This document shows positions 26,010 through 35,791 of a stretch of DNA of 64,000 nt, piece by piece. How positions within the stretch are numbered: the first letter of the stretch is position 1; each line of letters begins with the position of its first letter. The stretch covers positions 2,500,289 to 2,564,288 of the forward strand of contig CP091242.1 in the NCBI GenBank assembly GCA_027627705.1, in the 5' to 3' direction. Origin of the DNA: Hyphomonadaceae bacterium BL14. GTDB lineage: Bacteria; Pseudomonadota; Alphaproteobacteria; Caulobacterales; Maricaulaceae. The notes under the pieces were generated by a model that made no database searches, was not told where the DNA came from, and was given only the letters and a program-made list of their open reading frames with translations. The position numbers and the translations under genes were made by a program.

Positions 26010-27827
26010 TCACCGTGACAGCCTCACCCCCGCCCAGGCCGAGCGGCCCGGCGTGCCATAGCCGAAGACCTGCTGGTAGTGACGGTCCAGCAGGTTCTCC
26101 ACCCGGCCATACACCTGCAGGCGCGAGGTCAGCTGGTAATGGGCGTTCAGGTCAAGCCGCGTCCAGGCGGGAACCGTCCCATTGGAGTCGAATTCCTCGC
26201 TGTTATACCGGCCAGACACGGTCGCGCCCCAGCGGTCTGCGTCATAGCTCAGCGCCGCATCAACCGTGTGGCGCGGCAGGCGCGCCAGCCGGGCCCCGTT
26301 GGCGTCTTCGGCTTCCAGCCAGGCATAGCTGGCGCTCATGCTCCAGCGCTCGGAGAGCGTGGCGCGCGCGGCCAGTTCGGCTCCATGCGTGTCGGCGCGC
26401 GCGATATTCTCATACCCGCCCGCTGCAAACGAGAAGTCGATGAGATCGGTAATGTCCTGCGCGAACCATGTGGCTTCGAGCATGACCCGTCCGCCTGCCA
26501 GCATGACGTCTGCCCCGACATCATAGCCGATGCTCTCCTCGGCCCTCAGATCTGCGTTCGGGGCGGTCGCGCCGCAGCAGAAGAAGGTGGTCTGGAAAAT
26601 GCTCGGCGCGCGGAAACCGGTCCCGGCATTGGCGCGCAGACGCACCGCGTCCGTCACCCGGGCCGAGGCGCTGATGCGCCCTGTCGTGGCCCCGCCATAG
26701 CGGTCGGATTCATCCCGGCGCAGGCCCGCTGACAGCACCACGCCCGTGGCAGGGCGCAGCTCGCCTAGCACAAACACGCCCTCCTCGTGAGAGCTGACAC
26801 CATCGGCCTGCGATCGCTCCAGATCCAGCCCCGCCGCCAGCCTGTGGCCCGCATCCAGCGTCCAGGCGGCGTCAGCGCGGCCAATGGTCCGCTCGCCGCG
26901 CGCGCTGAACGGAAAGGCGCTGAACGCGTCGCGTTCAATATCGGCGTAGCCGATCAGCGCCTGGGCGGTCAGCGCCTCGCCGGCAAAGCTGTTGGACCAG
27001 CGCAAGGAGGCCGAGCGGTCACGTGTCTTGTCGAAATCATCGCTGTCGGCGACGCCCGTGGGCAGGCCGAACCCGTCATACTCGGTCCGCGCGCGGGTCT
27101 GGCGCGCAGCCAGCTCCAGCGCTCCGGCACCGCCCAGTTCCAGCCGTCCGCTGGCGTGCAGGGTCAGGGCGTCATAGCCGTCCCGCTCGGTATTGCCGTC
27201 GCGTTCATCGGCCTTGGAGATGCCGTCGGTGTTGAAGCTGGTGACGCCGACACGCAGCGCGCCCGCATCACCGGACGCCTCGAACGCCGCGCCGCCACGG
27301 CGGGTGTTGAACGCGCCGGCCTCGGCGAACCCGCTGAACCCCGTTCCCGGCACCGCGCGCCGGGTCTGGATGGAGACCACGCCGCCAATGGCGTCCGAAC
27401 CCCAGATCACTGACTGGGCACCGCGCAGAATCTCGATGCGGTCCACTGCGTCCGGGTCCAGCGCCGCGAAATTATAGGCTCCGCCGGGAGAGGTCGCGTC
27501 ATTGACCGGCACGCCATCGACCAGCACCAGGGTCTGGCCGCCCGATGCGCCGCGTATGCGCACGGTCGCCGCACCGCCAAACGCGCCGGTCTGGTTGATG
27601 GTCACGCCCGGCGCAGCCGCCAGCGTGTCCACCACGAAGGTGGCCCGGTCCAGCTCGGCCCGGCCGATCAGCGTGATCGCCGCAGCGCTTTCATTGACCA
27701 GGGCCGGCAAGCGGACTGCTGTGACTTCAATCACGTCGGCAGGGTTGGAGGTTTCGGTTGTCGTGTCAGCTGCCAGCGCGCCATGCGCCAGCGTGAGGGC
27801 CGCAAGGCCCGTCAGGGTGAAGGTCAT
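26010..27827 (-). CDS. btuB: TonB-dependent vitamin B12 outer membrane receptor
   Basis: A 605-residue TonB-dependent receptor of BtuB size. It has a signal peptide (ending HGALA), a TonB box-like ADVIEVTAVR, a plug domain with TVRIRGASGGQTLVLVDGVP and IEILRGAQSVIWGSDAIGG, and a 22-strand-type barrel ending NLLDRHYQQVFGYGTPGRS. The final residue is Arg rather than the usual Phe. It is the first gene of the operon, about 190 bp behind a cobalamin riboswitch, so it should be shut off when B12 is plentiful. Confidence 0.92.
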   Translation of the reverse strand: MTFTLTGLAALTLAHGALAADTTTETSNPADVIEVTAVRLPALVNESAAAITLIGRAELDRATFVVDTLAAAPGVTINQTGAFGGAATVRIRGASGGQTLVLVDGVPVNDATSPGGAYNFAALDPDAVDRIEILRGAQSVIWGSDAIGGVVSIQTRRAVPGTGFSGFAEAGAFNTRRGGAAFEASGDAGALRVGVTSFNTDGISKADERDGNTERDGYDALTLHASGRLELGGAGALELAARQTRARTEYDGFGLPTGVADSDDFDKTRDRSASLRWSNSFAGEALTAQALIGYADIERDAFSAFPFSARGERTIGRADAAWTLDAGHRLAAGLDLERSQADGVSSHEEGVFVLGELRPATGVVLSAGLRRDESDRYGGATTGRISASARVTDAVRLRANAGTGFRAPSIFQTTFFCCGATAPNADLRAEESIGYDVGADVMLAGGRVMLEATWFAQDITDLIDFSFAAGGYENIARADTHGAELAARATLSERWSMSASYAWLEAEDANGARLARLPRHTVDAALSYDADRWGATVSGRYNSEEFDSNGTVPAWTRLDLNAHYQLTSRLQVYGRVENLLDRHYQQVFGYGTPGRSAWAGVRLSR

Positions 27828-28016
27828 GTCAGACTCATCCCGGTGATGCGCACACCAGCGGGAGTGAGCACCCCGCTGTCTGCGTCTTTGTCAAACACCG
27901 CGCTCCGGGACGGACGCAAGGACGCCGGCCCGGCGCTCACGCGCCTTTTCGGTGTCGTTTCACGCGGGATAAACCCTCGCCGGCCATGGTGTACGCCCGC
28001 ACCCGGTCCACACGAC

Positions 28017-28203
28017 GTGACGGCAGGTCTCCTGGCTTGCAGATCATCACGCGTCCGCCGCCTTCCCGAAGCCTTGCGGCCCAGTGGCGATACTGGCGGA
28101 CGCCCTCCCTGCTCACAGTTGCGGGTACAGCCCCGGACCTGAAGGCCCTGAAGCCCTCTCACCGGTGTTCCCTTTTCACCCGCTCGCGCGGGACCGTCAC
28201 TGT
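28017..28203 (-). ncRNA. Cobalamin (AdoCbl) riboswitch upstream of btuB
   Basis: On the reverse strand the region reads as a classical cobalamin riboswitch. A P1 stem forms from GTGACGG (28194-28200) and CCGTCAC (28017-28023). The B12 box GCCAGGAGACCTGCC occupies 28022-28036. Between them are GGGAACACCGGTGAG, GGGGCTGTACCCGCAACTG and GGGAAGGC, the conserved core elements in the correct order. It sits in the leader of the btuBFCD transcript and should reduce expression when adenosylcobalamin binds. An anti-terminator or ribosome-binding-site sequestering mechanism cannot be told apart by eye. Confidence 0.95.
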
Positions 28204-29362
<1,159 letters not shown>

Positions 29363-29370
29363 TCGCTCTT

Positions 29371-29513
29371 TCCTCTCCCGCTTGCGGGGGATGAGGCGTC
29401 AAAGATCAATACGGGGTATCGATCGACACGCCGAAAGTCCGCGACGCTGACGGAGGGGGAGTTTGGCATCCCCCTTGGTCCTTCGAACGGCTCCCCCCGC
29501 AGGCGGGGGGAGA
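29371..29513. repeat. Palindromic intergenic repeat, copy B (extended)
   Basis: Fills almost the whole mdh-asd gap. The left end has CTCCCGCTTGCGGGGG and the right end CTCCCCCCGCAGGCGGGG, which are near-complementary, so the entire ~140-nt element can fold on itself. In the middle are GACGCTGACGGAGGGGG and TTTGGCATCCCCC, equivalent to the blocks in copy A at 9116-9170. It could act as a terminator or mRNA-processing site between the two genes. Confidence 0.78.
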
Positions 29514-29538
29514 AACCTCCACCACAGGAACCCGCCCC

Positions 29539-30567
29539 ATGCCCCTCAATATCGCCGTTCTGGGCGCCACCGGCGCGGTTGGCGCGGAAATGCTGACCAT
29601 TCTGGCCGAGCGCCTGTTCCCGGCTGCCACCGTCCATGCGCTCGCCAGCCGCAAATCCATGGGGCGCGAACTGTCCTATGGCGACAAGACGCTCAAGGTT
29701 AAGGACGCTGATGCGTTCGATTATTCCACCGTCGATCTGGTGCTGATGAGCGCGGGCGGCGACATATCCAAGGCTATGGCACCCAAGATCGCGGCCTCCG
29801 GCGCGCTGGTCATCGACAATTCTTCGGCCTGGCGCATGGATCCGGACGTGCCGCTGGTGGTGCCGGAGGTGAACCCTCAAACCCTCGCCACGCGCCCGAA
29901 GAAGAACATCATCGCCAATCCCAATTGCTCGACGATCCAGACCGTGGTGGCGCTCAAACCCATTCATGATCTGGCCGGGATCGTGCGCGCCAGCGTGGCG
30001 ACCTATCAGTCGGTGTCCGGCGCGGGCAAGGAGGGCATGGACGAGCTGTGGACCCAGACCCGCGGCATTTTCGTCAATGACGAGGCCACGCCCGAGCACT
30101 TCCCCAAGCAGATCGCCTTCAACATCATTCCCAAGATCGACGACTTCATGGAGGACGGCGCCACGAAGGAAGAGTGGAAGATGATGGTCGAGACCAAGAA
30201 AATCCTCGATCCCAAAATCCGCCTCTTCGCCACCTGCGCGCGCGTGCCCGTGTTCGTCGGCCATTGCGTCGCCGCCCATCTGGAGCTGGAGCGCCCCCTG
30301 AGCGCCGCCAAGGCCCGCAGCGTGCTGCGCGAGGCGCCCGGTCTCATGGTCATCGACCGCGCCGATGATGACGATCCGCAATTCATCACCCCGGTGGAAA
30401 GCGTGGGCGAGTTCGCCACCTTCGTCAGCCGCATCCGCACAGATCCGACGGTGGAAAACGGCCTGGCCATGTGGATCGTCGCCGACAATCTGCGCAAGGG
30501 CGCAGCCCTGAACGCGGTTCAGATCGCCGAGGTGTGCCTGAACGCCGGCTGGCTGAAGGGGCGGTAG
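29539..30567 (+). CDS. asd: Aspartate-semialdehyde dehydrogenase
   Basis: A 342-residue enzyme reducing aspartyl phosphate to aspartate semialdehyde with NADPH, feeding lysine, threonine, methionine and peptidoglycan precursors. It uses the product of the aspartokinase domain encoded at 3120-5696. It shows NIAVLGATGAVGAEML (nucleotide binding), IDNSSAWRMD, the catalytic cysteine in ANPNCSTIQ, YQSVSGAGKEGM and a C-terminal RVPVFVGHC block with the active-site His. Length is normal. Confidence 0.96.
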   Translation: MPLNIAVLGATGAVGAEMLTILAERLFPAATVHALASRKSMGRELSYGDKTLKVKDADAFDYSTVDLVLMSAGGDISKAMAPKIAASGALVIDNSSAWRMDPDVPLVVPEVNPQTLATRPKKNIIANPNCSTIQTVVALKPIHDLAGIVRASVATYQSVSGAGKEGMDELWTQTRGIFVNDEATPEHFPKQIAFNIIPKIDDFMEDGATKEEWKMMVETKKILDPKIRLFATCARVPVFVGHCVAAHLELERPLSAAKARSVLREAPGLMVIDRADDDDPQFITPVESVGEFATFVSRIRTDPTVENGLAMWIVADNLRKGAALNAVQIAEVCLNAGWLKGR

Positions 30568-30582
30568 GGGTTTTTCTCCGCC

Positions 30583-32772
30583 CTATCGCGCCCGGATACC
30601 GGCAAACCCTGCGCTGACCACCCCGATGCGCCAGGCCGGCTCGCCGGCGGCGTGGAGCGCGGTAAGGGTTGCGTCAACTGTCTCTGCAGGCACAGCCGCC
30701 AGCAGCCCGCCCGCCGTCTGGGGGTCGAAGAGCAGATCGCGCAACGGTCCGTCCGGCGCGTGCACGGGTCCTGCACCCGCCACATTGTCCGCGAACAGGG
30801 ACGAGCGCACACCGGCTTGCGCCAGATCGAGCGCGCCGGACAGGACCGGTATGGCGTCCAGCGTGATCTGCGCACCCGGTCCTTCAGGTCCCAGCAGGCT
30901 GGCGAGATGCCCGGCCAGGCCAAAGCCTGTGACGTCGGTGAGGGCGCTGGCCGCGGCTGCAAGGATGGCGGCGGCGCGGCCCTGGGGCCGGGCCATCATC
31001 TCGAGCGCCGCCATGACATCCCGCCCGCGTGCGGCCAGACGCATCTCGGCAGCCAGAATGACGCCGGTGCCGATGGGCTTGGTCAGGATCAGCACGTCGC
31101 CCGCGCGCGCGCCGGACTGGCGCACGGGTCTGCCGGCCAGCCCGGTGATCGTGAAACCGATGGTCAGCTCGGCACCCAGGCTGGTATGCCCGCCTGCCAG
31201 CTCCGCGCCGGCATCGCGCAGCACCGCGCCCGCCTCGGCCAGGATTTCCGTCAGCGACGAGGCCTGCAGGGCGGCGTTCATGGGTGGCAGGATGATCTGG
31301 GCCAGCGCCGCCTGGGGCACCGCACCCATGGCCCACACATCGCCCAGAGCATGCACCGCCGCGATGCGCGCCAGAAGGCCGTGATCATCGGTGAAGGCCC
31401 GCACATGGTCGGTGGTGATCACCTGCACGCCTGCGCCATGAACCAGTACCGCCGCGTCATCGCCGGGTCCGGTCAGCAGGTCGGCGCGGGTTGGCGCGGG
31501 CAGGGAGGCCAGCGCCTCGGACAAGGCCCCGCGGCCCGCCTTGGCGCCGCAGCCCGCGCACAGGGGCGGTGCGTCCCTGTCCTGACCCGCGGCGGTGCGC
31601 GCCGGCAGGGGCTGGGAGGCCATGACCGGCAGATCGCTCAAACCTTCCATGAACGCGCGGTCGATCCGGTCCTTCCAGCGCCAGACCCAGCCGCCGGCGA
31701 GGCTGAAGCCATTGCGCGACGCCAGCGCACGCTGCCCGCCCAGCGAGATCAGGCGCAGATAATCGCCCTGGGGCGCGAAGCGCTCCAGCCGTCCGGTCTG
31801 GCGCAGCGCCGCTTCCAGATTGCGCGCCAGCACCGGCGCGGCGCGCACGGCATAGACGCCGGCCTTGGGCCGGGGCGCATGGGTCAGGTGGGCGCAATCA
31901 CCGCTGGCGAAAACATTCGGGTGCGAGGTGCTGCGCAAGTGCGCATCCACCGCCACATAGCCTTCATGCAGGGCGAGCCCGGTCCGCCCGAGCCAGCCAT
32001 GAGGCCGCGCCCCGGCGGCTGACAGCGTCAGGGCGGCGGGCAGGCGCAAGCCATCGGCGAGGGTCACCGCGTCTGCCTCGACCCGAGCGATGCTGGCCCC
32101 CGTGATCACCTGCACACCCGCCCGCTCCAGGGCGCGAATCAGGGCGCGGCGCGGCCCGCCCGGCAGATCGCTGACAATCCCGGACCGGGCCTCGACCAGC
32201 GAGACAGAGACGTCCGGCGCGCCCGCCGCTGTCAGCCGGTGCATGGCCGCCAGCGCCAGCTCCACCCCGGCGGCACCGGCACCGATGACGCACACCTGCG
32301 CGCGCGCCTGCCCGGCCTGCACCGCCCGCATGAAGTCCGCCCAGCGTGCCGCGAACACGTCCAGCGGCTTGGCCGCCAGCATGTGCCTGGCGCCGGGCAC
32401 ATCGGGGATGGCACCGGCAATGCCGATATCCAGCGACAGGACATCAAAGCGCACCGGCGCGCGCCCTGTCACATGAACCCGCCGCTCAACCGGGTCGATT
32501 CCCTCAGCCATACCCGGTACCAGCCGTGCGCCCGCAAACCGCGCCAGCCGCACCAGATCGATCTCAAGCTCATCGCGAGGGTAGTGACCCGCCACATGAC
32601 CGGGCAGCAGGCCGGTATAGGGTGCGGTGGCACCGGGATGGATCAGCGTCACCCGTGCGCCGGGAAGCTTTACCATCCCCCAGCGTTTGAGCACCAGCGC
32701 ATGGGCATGCCCGCCGCCGACAAGCACGAGATCACGCGTCAGGGTCGCGGGCGGGGCGGAACGGGTCAGCAT
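30583..32772 (-). CDS. selD: Fusion of NADH-dehydrogenase-like flavoprotein and selenide, water dikinase
   Basis: A 729-residue two-domain protein. Residues 1 to about 385 are a pyridine nucleotide-disulfide oxidoreductase/NDH-2-like flavoprotein: FAD motif LVLVGGGHAHALVLKRW, NAD motif CVIGAGAAGVELALA, and FASGDCAH near the end. From about residue 395 it becomes SelD (ATP + selenide to selenophosphate): CAGCGAKAG with the catalytic Cys/Lys region, GPGDDAAV, TTDHVRAFTDD, AGGHTS, and the C-terminal DPQTAGGLL. The catalytic position is Cys, not selenocysteine. The fusion is known in several proteobacteria and may couple selenium reduction to its activation (inference). No selenocysteine or selU gene lies in the window. 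Confidence 0.92.
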   Translation of the reverse strand: MLTRSAPPATLTRDLVLVGGGHAHALVLKRWGMVKLPGARVTLIHPGATAPYTGLLPGHVAGHYPRDELEIDLVRLARFAGARLVPGMAEGIDPVERRVHVTGRAPVRFDVLSLDIGIAGAIPDVPGARHMLAAKPLDVFAARWADFMRAVQAGQARAQVCVIGAGAAGVELALAAMHRLTAAGAPDVSVSLVEARSGIVSDLPGGPRRALIRALERAGVQVITGASIARVEADAVTLADGLRLPAALTLSAAGARPHGWLGRTGLALHEGYVAVDAHLRSTSHPNVFASGDCAHLTHAPRPKAGVYAVRAAPVLARNLEAALRQTGRLERFAPQGDYLRLISLGGQRALASRNGFSLAGGWVWRWKDRIDRAFMEGLSDLPVMASQPLPARTAAGQDRDAPPLCAGCGAKAGRGALSEALASLPAPTRADLLTGPGDDAAVLVHGAGVQVITTDHVRAFTDDHGLLARIAAVHALGDVWAMGAVPQAALAQIILPPMNAALQASSLTEILAEAGAVLRDAGAELAGGHTSLGAELTIGFTITGLAGRPVRQSGARAGDVLILTKPIGTGVILAAEMRLAARGRDVMAALEMMARPQGRAAAILAAAASALTDVTGFGLAGHLASLLGPEGPGAQITLDAIPVLSGALDLAQAGVRSSLFADNVAGAGPVHAPDGPLRDLLFDPQTAGGLLAAVPAETVDATLTALHAAGEPAWRIGVVSAGFAGIRAR

Positions 32773-33017
32773 CGCGCCAACCTAGCTCCGTCCGGCGTGT
32801 CCACGCCAGTGGCCAGGGCGTCTCACCGCCTGCGCCCATCCCCAACCGGGCTCGCTGGAACAGATGATGCCCGCACCCGGTGCGCCGATGGCGTGCCGGA
32901 GGGGTGTGGGCCTGTGCATCACTTCACCTACTCGATATTAACTTGAACAGATCCATACAGTTTCAAAAGAAACGAAGGAGTGTTTTTCGCACCGATGCAG
33001 TCGCGACGGAGGGCATT
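32773..33017 (+). promoter_or_regulatory. AT-richer upstream region of the pentapeptide-repeat gene
   Basis: 245 bp separating selD and the pentapeptide-repeat gene, which are divergently transcribed. From about 32925 to 33000 the base composition turns AT-richer (ATATTAACTTGAAC, CAAAAGAAACG), and a GGAGGG ribosome binding site at 33008 fixes the downstream start at 33018. An open frame reaches back to 32880 but lacks family similarity. Confidence 0.4.
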
Positions 33018-34145
33018 ATGAGCATCGCAGATTTAATTCGGTCGCATGAAGCATACGTCATGGGTCGCCCGGGCGGATGCCGCGTTGCTTTCCGCATGGA
33101 AAGAATGCCGAATTTACGTCTGATCAATCGAAAGCTCAACGACATTGAATTTGTTGGCTGCGATCTCAGCCATAGCCATTTTACGCTTTCCACCATGCGT
33201 TCTGCGTCGCTCTATTGCGCCTCACTGATATCTGTTGACTTTCGGGGCGTCAATTTGGAGCGGGCGGATCTGCGCGGCGCAATACTGCGCGGTGCCAATC
33301 TCTACAGGGCCAATCTTGACGGTGCCGATTTCAGAAGAGCGGTTCTGTTCAAAAGCGAACGGGACAAGGAACTTTCCAAGATGGACTGGGTGCCGGATGA
33401 TGAATCCCGCTTCCCTGACGGCGCGGTGGACTTTCGTGACAGCTCGCTCGCCGGTGCCCATTTCGGGTGCGCCAAACTGGCGGGCGCGGATTTTTCCGGG
33501 GCGCTGATGGATGGCGCGTCCCTGAGCACTGCCGATTTGCGCGGTGCCAAGTTCGACAATGCCGTGCTCAGCGGCGTGGTTTTTGGCAATGCGCGTCTGG
33601 ACGGTGCAAGCTTTGACGGCGCGCTGCGCGATCCGTCCGAGGCGCTCAAGCTGCGCCGGGCGGAGTGGCTGGAGGCTGTGCGCAAATTGGATCAGTATAC
33701 GCGCACGTATGGCCAGGAGGGCGGACGTGCCGATCTGGCCGGCTCGGACTTGCGGGTGATCGGCGACGCACTGGCTGGCAAGGGGCTGGTCGGGGCCAAT
33801 ATGCGCGGGGTATGCGGGGCGAGCGTCAGTTTCGCCGGCGCCTCACTGGTTGGAGCCGTGTTCGACGGGGCCGATCTGCGCGGGGCGAACTTCACCGGTG
33901 CCTTGCTCCAAGGGGTGAGTTTCCGCGATTGCGATCTCAAGCACGCCGTGTTCACCAAGGCCAACCTGACGGCTTTCGTGGGTGCGAGCGGGCGCAAGTT
34001 CTACCCGTCATTCGACGGGGCACAAACGGACGGGGCCCGGTTCGACCAGACACAGATCGAAAATGGCCTCGAACTGGCCGTTCCGGTTTCTGTGAATCCG
34101 GTGCCTGTGAATCCGGTTCCCGGGAGCCCGGTTCCCGTGATTTGA
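33018..34145 (+). CDS. Pentapeptide-repeat protein with tandem VNPVP-type tail
   Basis: A 375-residue protein dominated by A(D/N)LxG pentapeptides in two blocks, about 70-210 and 255-345 (ERADLRGAILRGANLYRANL, GADLRGANFTGALLQG), predicted to form right-handed quadrilateral helices. A helical insert (EALKLRRAEWLEAVRKLDQY) separates them. The last 20 residues are four 5-residue units (PVSVN, PVPVN, PVPGS, PVPVI). No signal peptide is seen. The N-terminal part is AT-richer than its neighbours, hinting at a different origin. Some such proteins mimic DNA and protect gyrase; that function is not shown here. Confidence 0.85.
   Translation: MSIADLIRSHEAYVMGRPGGCRVAFRMERMPNLRLINRKLNDIEFVGCDLSHSHFTLSTMRSASLYCASLISVDFRGVNLERADLRGAILRGANLYRANLDGADFRRAVLFKSERDKELSKMDWVPDDESRFPDGAVDFRDSSLAGAHFGCAKLAGADFSGALMDGASLSTADLRGAKFDNAVLSGVVFGNARLDGASFDGALRDPSEALKLRRAEWLEAVRKLDQYTRTYGQEGGRADLAGSDLRVIGDALAGKGLVGANMRGVCGASVSFAGASLVGAVFDGADLRGANFTGALLQGVSFRDCDLKHAVFTKANLTAFVGASGRKFYPSFDGAQTDGARFDQTQIENGLELAVPVSVNPVPVNPVPGSPVPVI
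34083..34142 (+). repeat. Four degenerate 15-bp tandem repeats in the pentapeptide gene 3' end
   Basis: Units CCGGTTTCTGTGAAT, CCGGTGCCTGTGAAT, CCGGTTCCCGGGAGC and CCGGTTCCCGTGATT run directly into the TGA stop at 34143. Each encodes a 5-residue PVxxx unit, so gain or loss of units keeps the frame. Confidence 0.9.
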
Positions 34146-34185
34146 TCCGCAGCGGCCTGCACGCAAACCCGCCGGGCCGGCCGGC

Positions 34186-34680
34186 TCAATGGGCTTTCTT
34201 GGCCGGGACCGGTGCAAAGGGCTCGGGCAGGGGTGCGCACGGAACACCCTCTTGGCTCAGTTGCGCGCGTTCAGCCGGGGTGGTTTCGCCATAGATCAGG
34301 CGCTGTGGCGCGTCGCCGGCATGGATGGCGCGCGCCTGTCTGGCAAAATCCTCGCCCACATAGTCGTAATGGCTGCGGATGTGGGCGCGCACCTTGCGCG
34401 CCACGGCCTCGAGGTCGTCCGTTGTGAGGTCGTCCGTTGTATTGATTCCGGGCGCGGCGTCCGCAGCGGTGTCAGGCGTGTCATGGCGCAGCGTCTCACG
34501 CGCCTCCCTGGCGCGAGATGTGCGCACGGCCGGGGCCATGATCTGCTTGCGCACCTGCGTGGAGCCGCAGTGCGGGCACTCCACCAGACCGCGCTTGACC
34601 TGGCCGTCATAGGCGTCAGAGCTGGAAAACCACGCCTCGAAGCTGTGATCCCCGTCGCACGCCAGGGCGTAGCGGATCAT
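34186..34680 (-). CDS. DUF1178 family protein
   Basis: A 164-residue DUF1178 protein. It has the family start MIRYALACDGDHSFEAWFSS, a CPHCGS zinc-ribbon half-site (VECPHCGSTQVRKQIMAPAV) and the C-terminal block RSHYDYVGEDFARQARAIHAGD followed by IYGETTPAERAQL. A 15-bp tandem duplication in the linker gives TTDDLTTDDL. Function is unknown; the family is alphaproteobacterial/betaproteobacterial and usually neighbours the nitrilase and grxC. Its start overlaps the nitrilase stop by 4 nt. Confidence 0.9.
   Translation of the reverse strand: MIRYALACDGDHSFEAWFSSSDAYDGQVKRGLVECPHCGSTQVRKQIMAPAVRTSRAREARETLRHDTPDTAADAAPGINTTDDLTTDDLEAVARKVRAHIRSHYDYVGEDFARQARAIHAGDAPQRLIYGETTPAERAQLSQEGVPCAPLPEPFAPVPAKKAH
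34411..34440 (-). repeat. Perfect 15-bp tandem duplication inside the DUF1178 gene
   Basis: GAGGTCGTCCGTTGT occurs twice back to back (34411-34425 and 34426-34440), encoding TTDDL twice in the linker between the zinc-ribbon-like start and the C-terminal domain. The perfect identity suggests a recent event. Confidence 0.95.
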
Positions 34681-35501
34681 GGGCCGGACATCTCCCGGTC
34701 GCCTTTCAGCGACGGGATGCGCATACGGGCATCGCGCGATTCTTCCGGGTCGATCTCGGCGTAGAGAAGCCCCGGCTCGTCATGGGCCAGGCTCGCGATG
34801 ATCTCGCCCCAGGGCCCCACCACCATGGAGTGTCCCCAGGTCTTGCGACCGTCCTCATGCTTGCCGCCCTGGGCCGGTGCCAGCACGAAGCTGCCGGTCT
34901 CGATCGCACGCGCGCGCAGCAGCACTTCCCAGTGCGCCCGGCCCGTGGGGCGGGTAAACGCGCTGGGCACGGTCATCACATTGGCGCCGGCTTTGGCGAG
35001 GCGGCGGTAGAGATACGCAAAGCGCACGTCATAACAGATGGTCAGGCCAAGCTTGAGCCCGGCCGCGTCCGCCATCACCGCCCGGTCGCCGGGCGCATAG
35101 TTTTCCGATTCCGAATATTCCTCGCCGGCCCCCAGCGAGACATCAAACATGTGGATCTTGTCATAGCTGGCTTTCAGCGCACCATCGGGACCAAACAGGC
35201 AGGAGCGGTTCACCGCCCGCCCGTCCGGGCCCAGCAGGGCCAGCGAGCCCACCAGAATGTCGATGCCCAGCGTCTGTGCCAGATCGGAAAAGCGCACCAG
35301 CGCCGGATCCTCGCCCGGCGTGCGCAGGGCGTCGAACAACGCGCCGGCATCGCGCTGGGCCAGATTGGTGACTTCCGGCGTCACCACCAGGCGCGCGCCG
35401 TTGGCCGCAGCCTCGCGGATCATCGCGCCGGCGTCATCGATATTGCGCGCCGGATCAATGCCCGAGCGCATCTGGACCAGGGCGAGCTTGACCCGGCTCA
35501 T
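34677..35501 (-). CDS. Carbon-nitrogen hydrolase (Nit1/omega-amidase-like)
   Basis: A 274-residue nitrilase-superfamily amidase with the full catalytic triad: Glu43 (TPEVTN), Lys115 (YDKIHMFD) and Cys156 (LTICYDVRF). The FDVSLGAGEEYSESENYAPG insert and overall length match the Nit1 branch, which removes the amide of deaminated glutathione; this would be a metabolite-repair role. It sits between grxC and DUF1178 with 4-nt overlaps on both sides, a conserved order that also hints at a link to glutathione metabolism. Confidence 0.88.
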   Translation of the reverse strand: MSRVKLALVQMRSGIDPARNIDDAGAMIREAAANGARLVVTPEVTNLAQRDAGALFDALRTPGEDPALVRFSDLAQTLGIDILVGSLALLGPDGRAVNRSCLFGPDGALKASYDKIHMFDVSLGAGEEYSESENYAPGDRAVMADAAGLKLGLTICYDVRFAYLYRRLAKAGANVMTVPSAFTRPTGRAHWEVLLRARAIETGSFVLAPAQGGKHEDGRKTWGHSMVVGPWGEIIASLAHDEPGLLYAEIDPEESRDARMRIPSLKGDREMSGP

Positions 35502-35764
35502 GCGTCTCTGGCCTTGGCCAGCAGCGCGTCCAGCGCGCCCTTGCGCTCCAGTGCCATCATGTCGTCACACCCACCCACGTGAACATCCCCGATGAAAATC
35601 TGCGGGAAGGTGCGTGCGCCACCAGCGCGCTCGACCATTTCCGCTTTCTTCTGCGGATCAAATCCGGCCTCGATCTCCTCGAAACCCACATTCTTCTTCT
35701 TGAGCAAATCCACCGCCCGGACGCAATAGGGACAGAAAGGGCGGGTATAGATCGTGACGGCCAT
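35498..35764 (-). CDS. grxC: Glutaredoxin 3
   Basis: An 88-residue dithiol glutaredoxin with the active site CPYC (Cys11/Cys14), the TFPQIFI cis-Pro block and GGCDDMMAL glutathione-binding end. It reduces protein or low-molecular-weight disulfides using glutathione. The ATG at 35764 gives the standard MAVTIYTRPFCPYC start; the frame opens 24 nt earlier without support. It lies between comF and the nitrilase gene. Confidence 0.95.
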   Translation of the reverse strand: MAVTIYTRPFCPYCVRAVDLLKKKNVGFEEIEAGFDPQKKAEMVERAGGARTFPQIFIGDVHVGGCDDMMALERKGALDALLAKARDA

Positions 35765-35791
35765 GACGGCGAACTCCGGTGCTGACACCCC

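Noticed and set aside
30583..32772. Selenocysteine codon in selD
   Set aside because: The catalytic position reads Cys (CAGCGAK); no in-frame TGA needs to be read through.
34083..34142. CRISPR-like direct repeats
   Set aside because: The units are 15 bp, directly adjacent without spacers, and in frame with the protein; they are protein-coding tandem repeats. The repeats at 34411 and 58138 are of the same kind.
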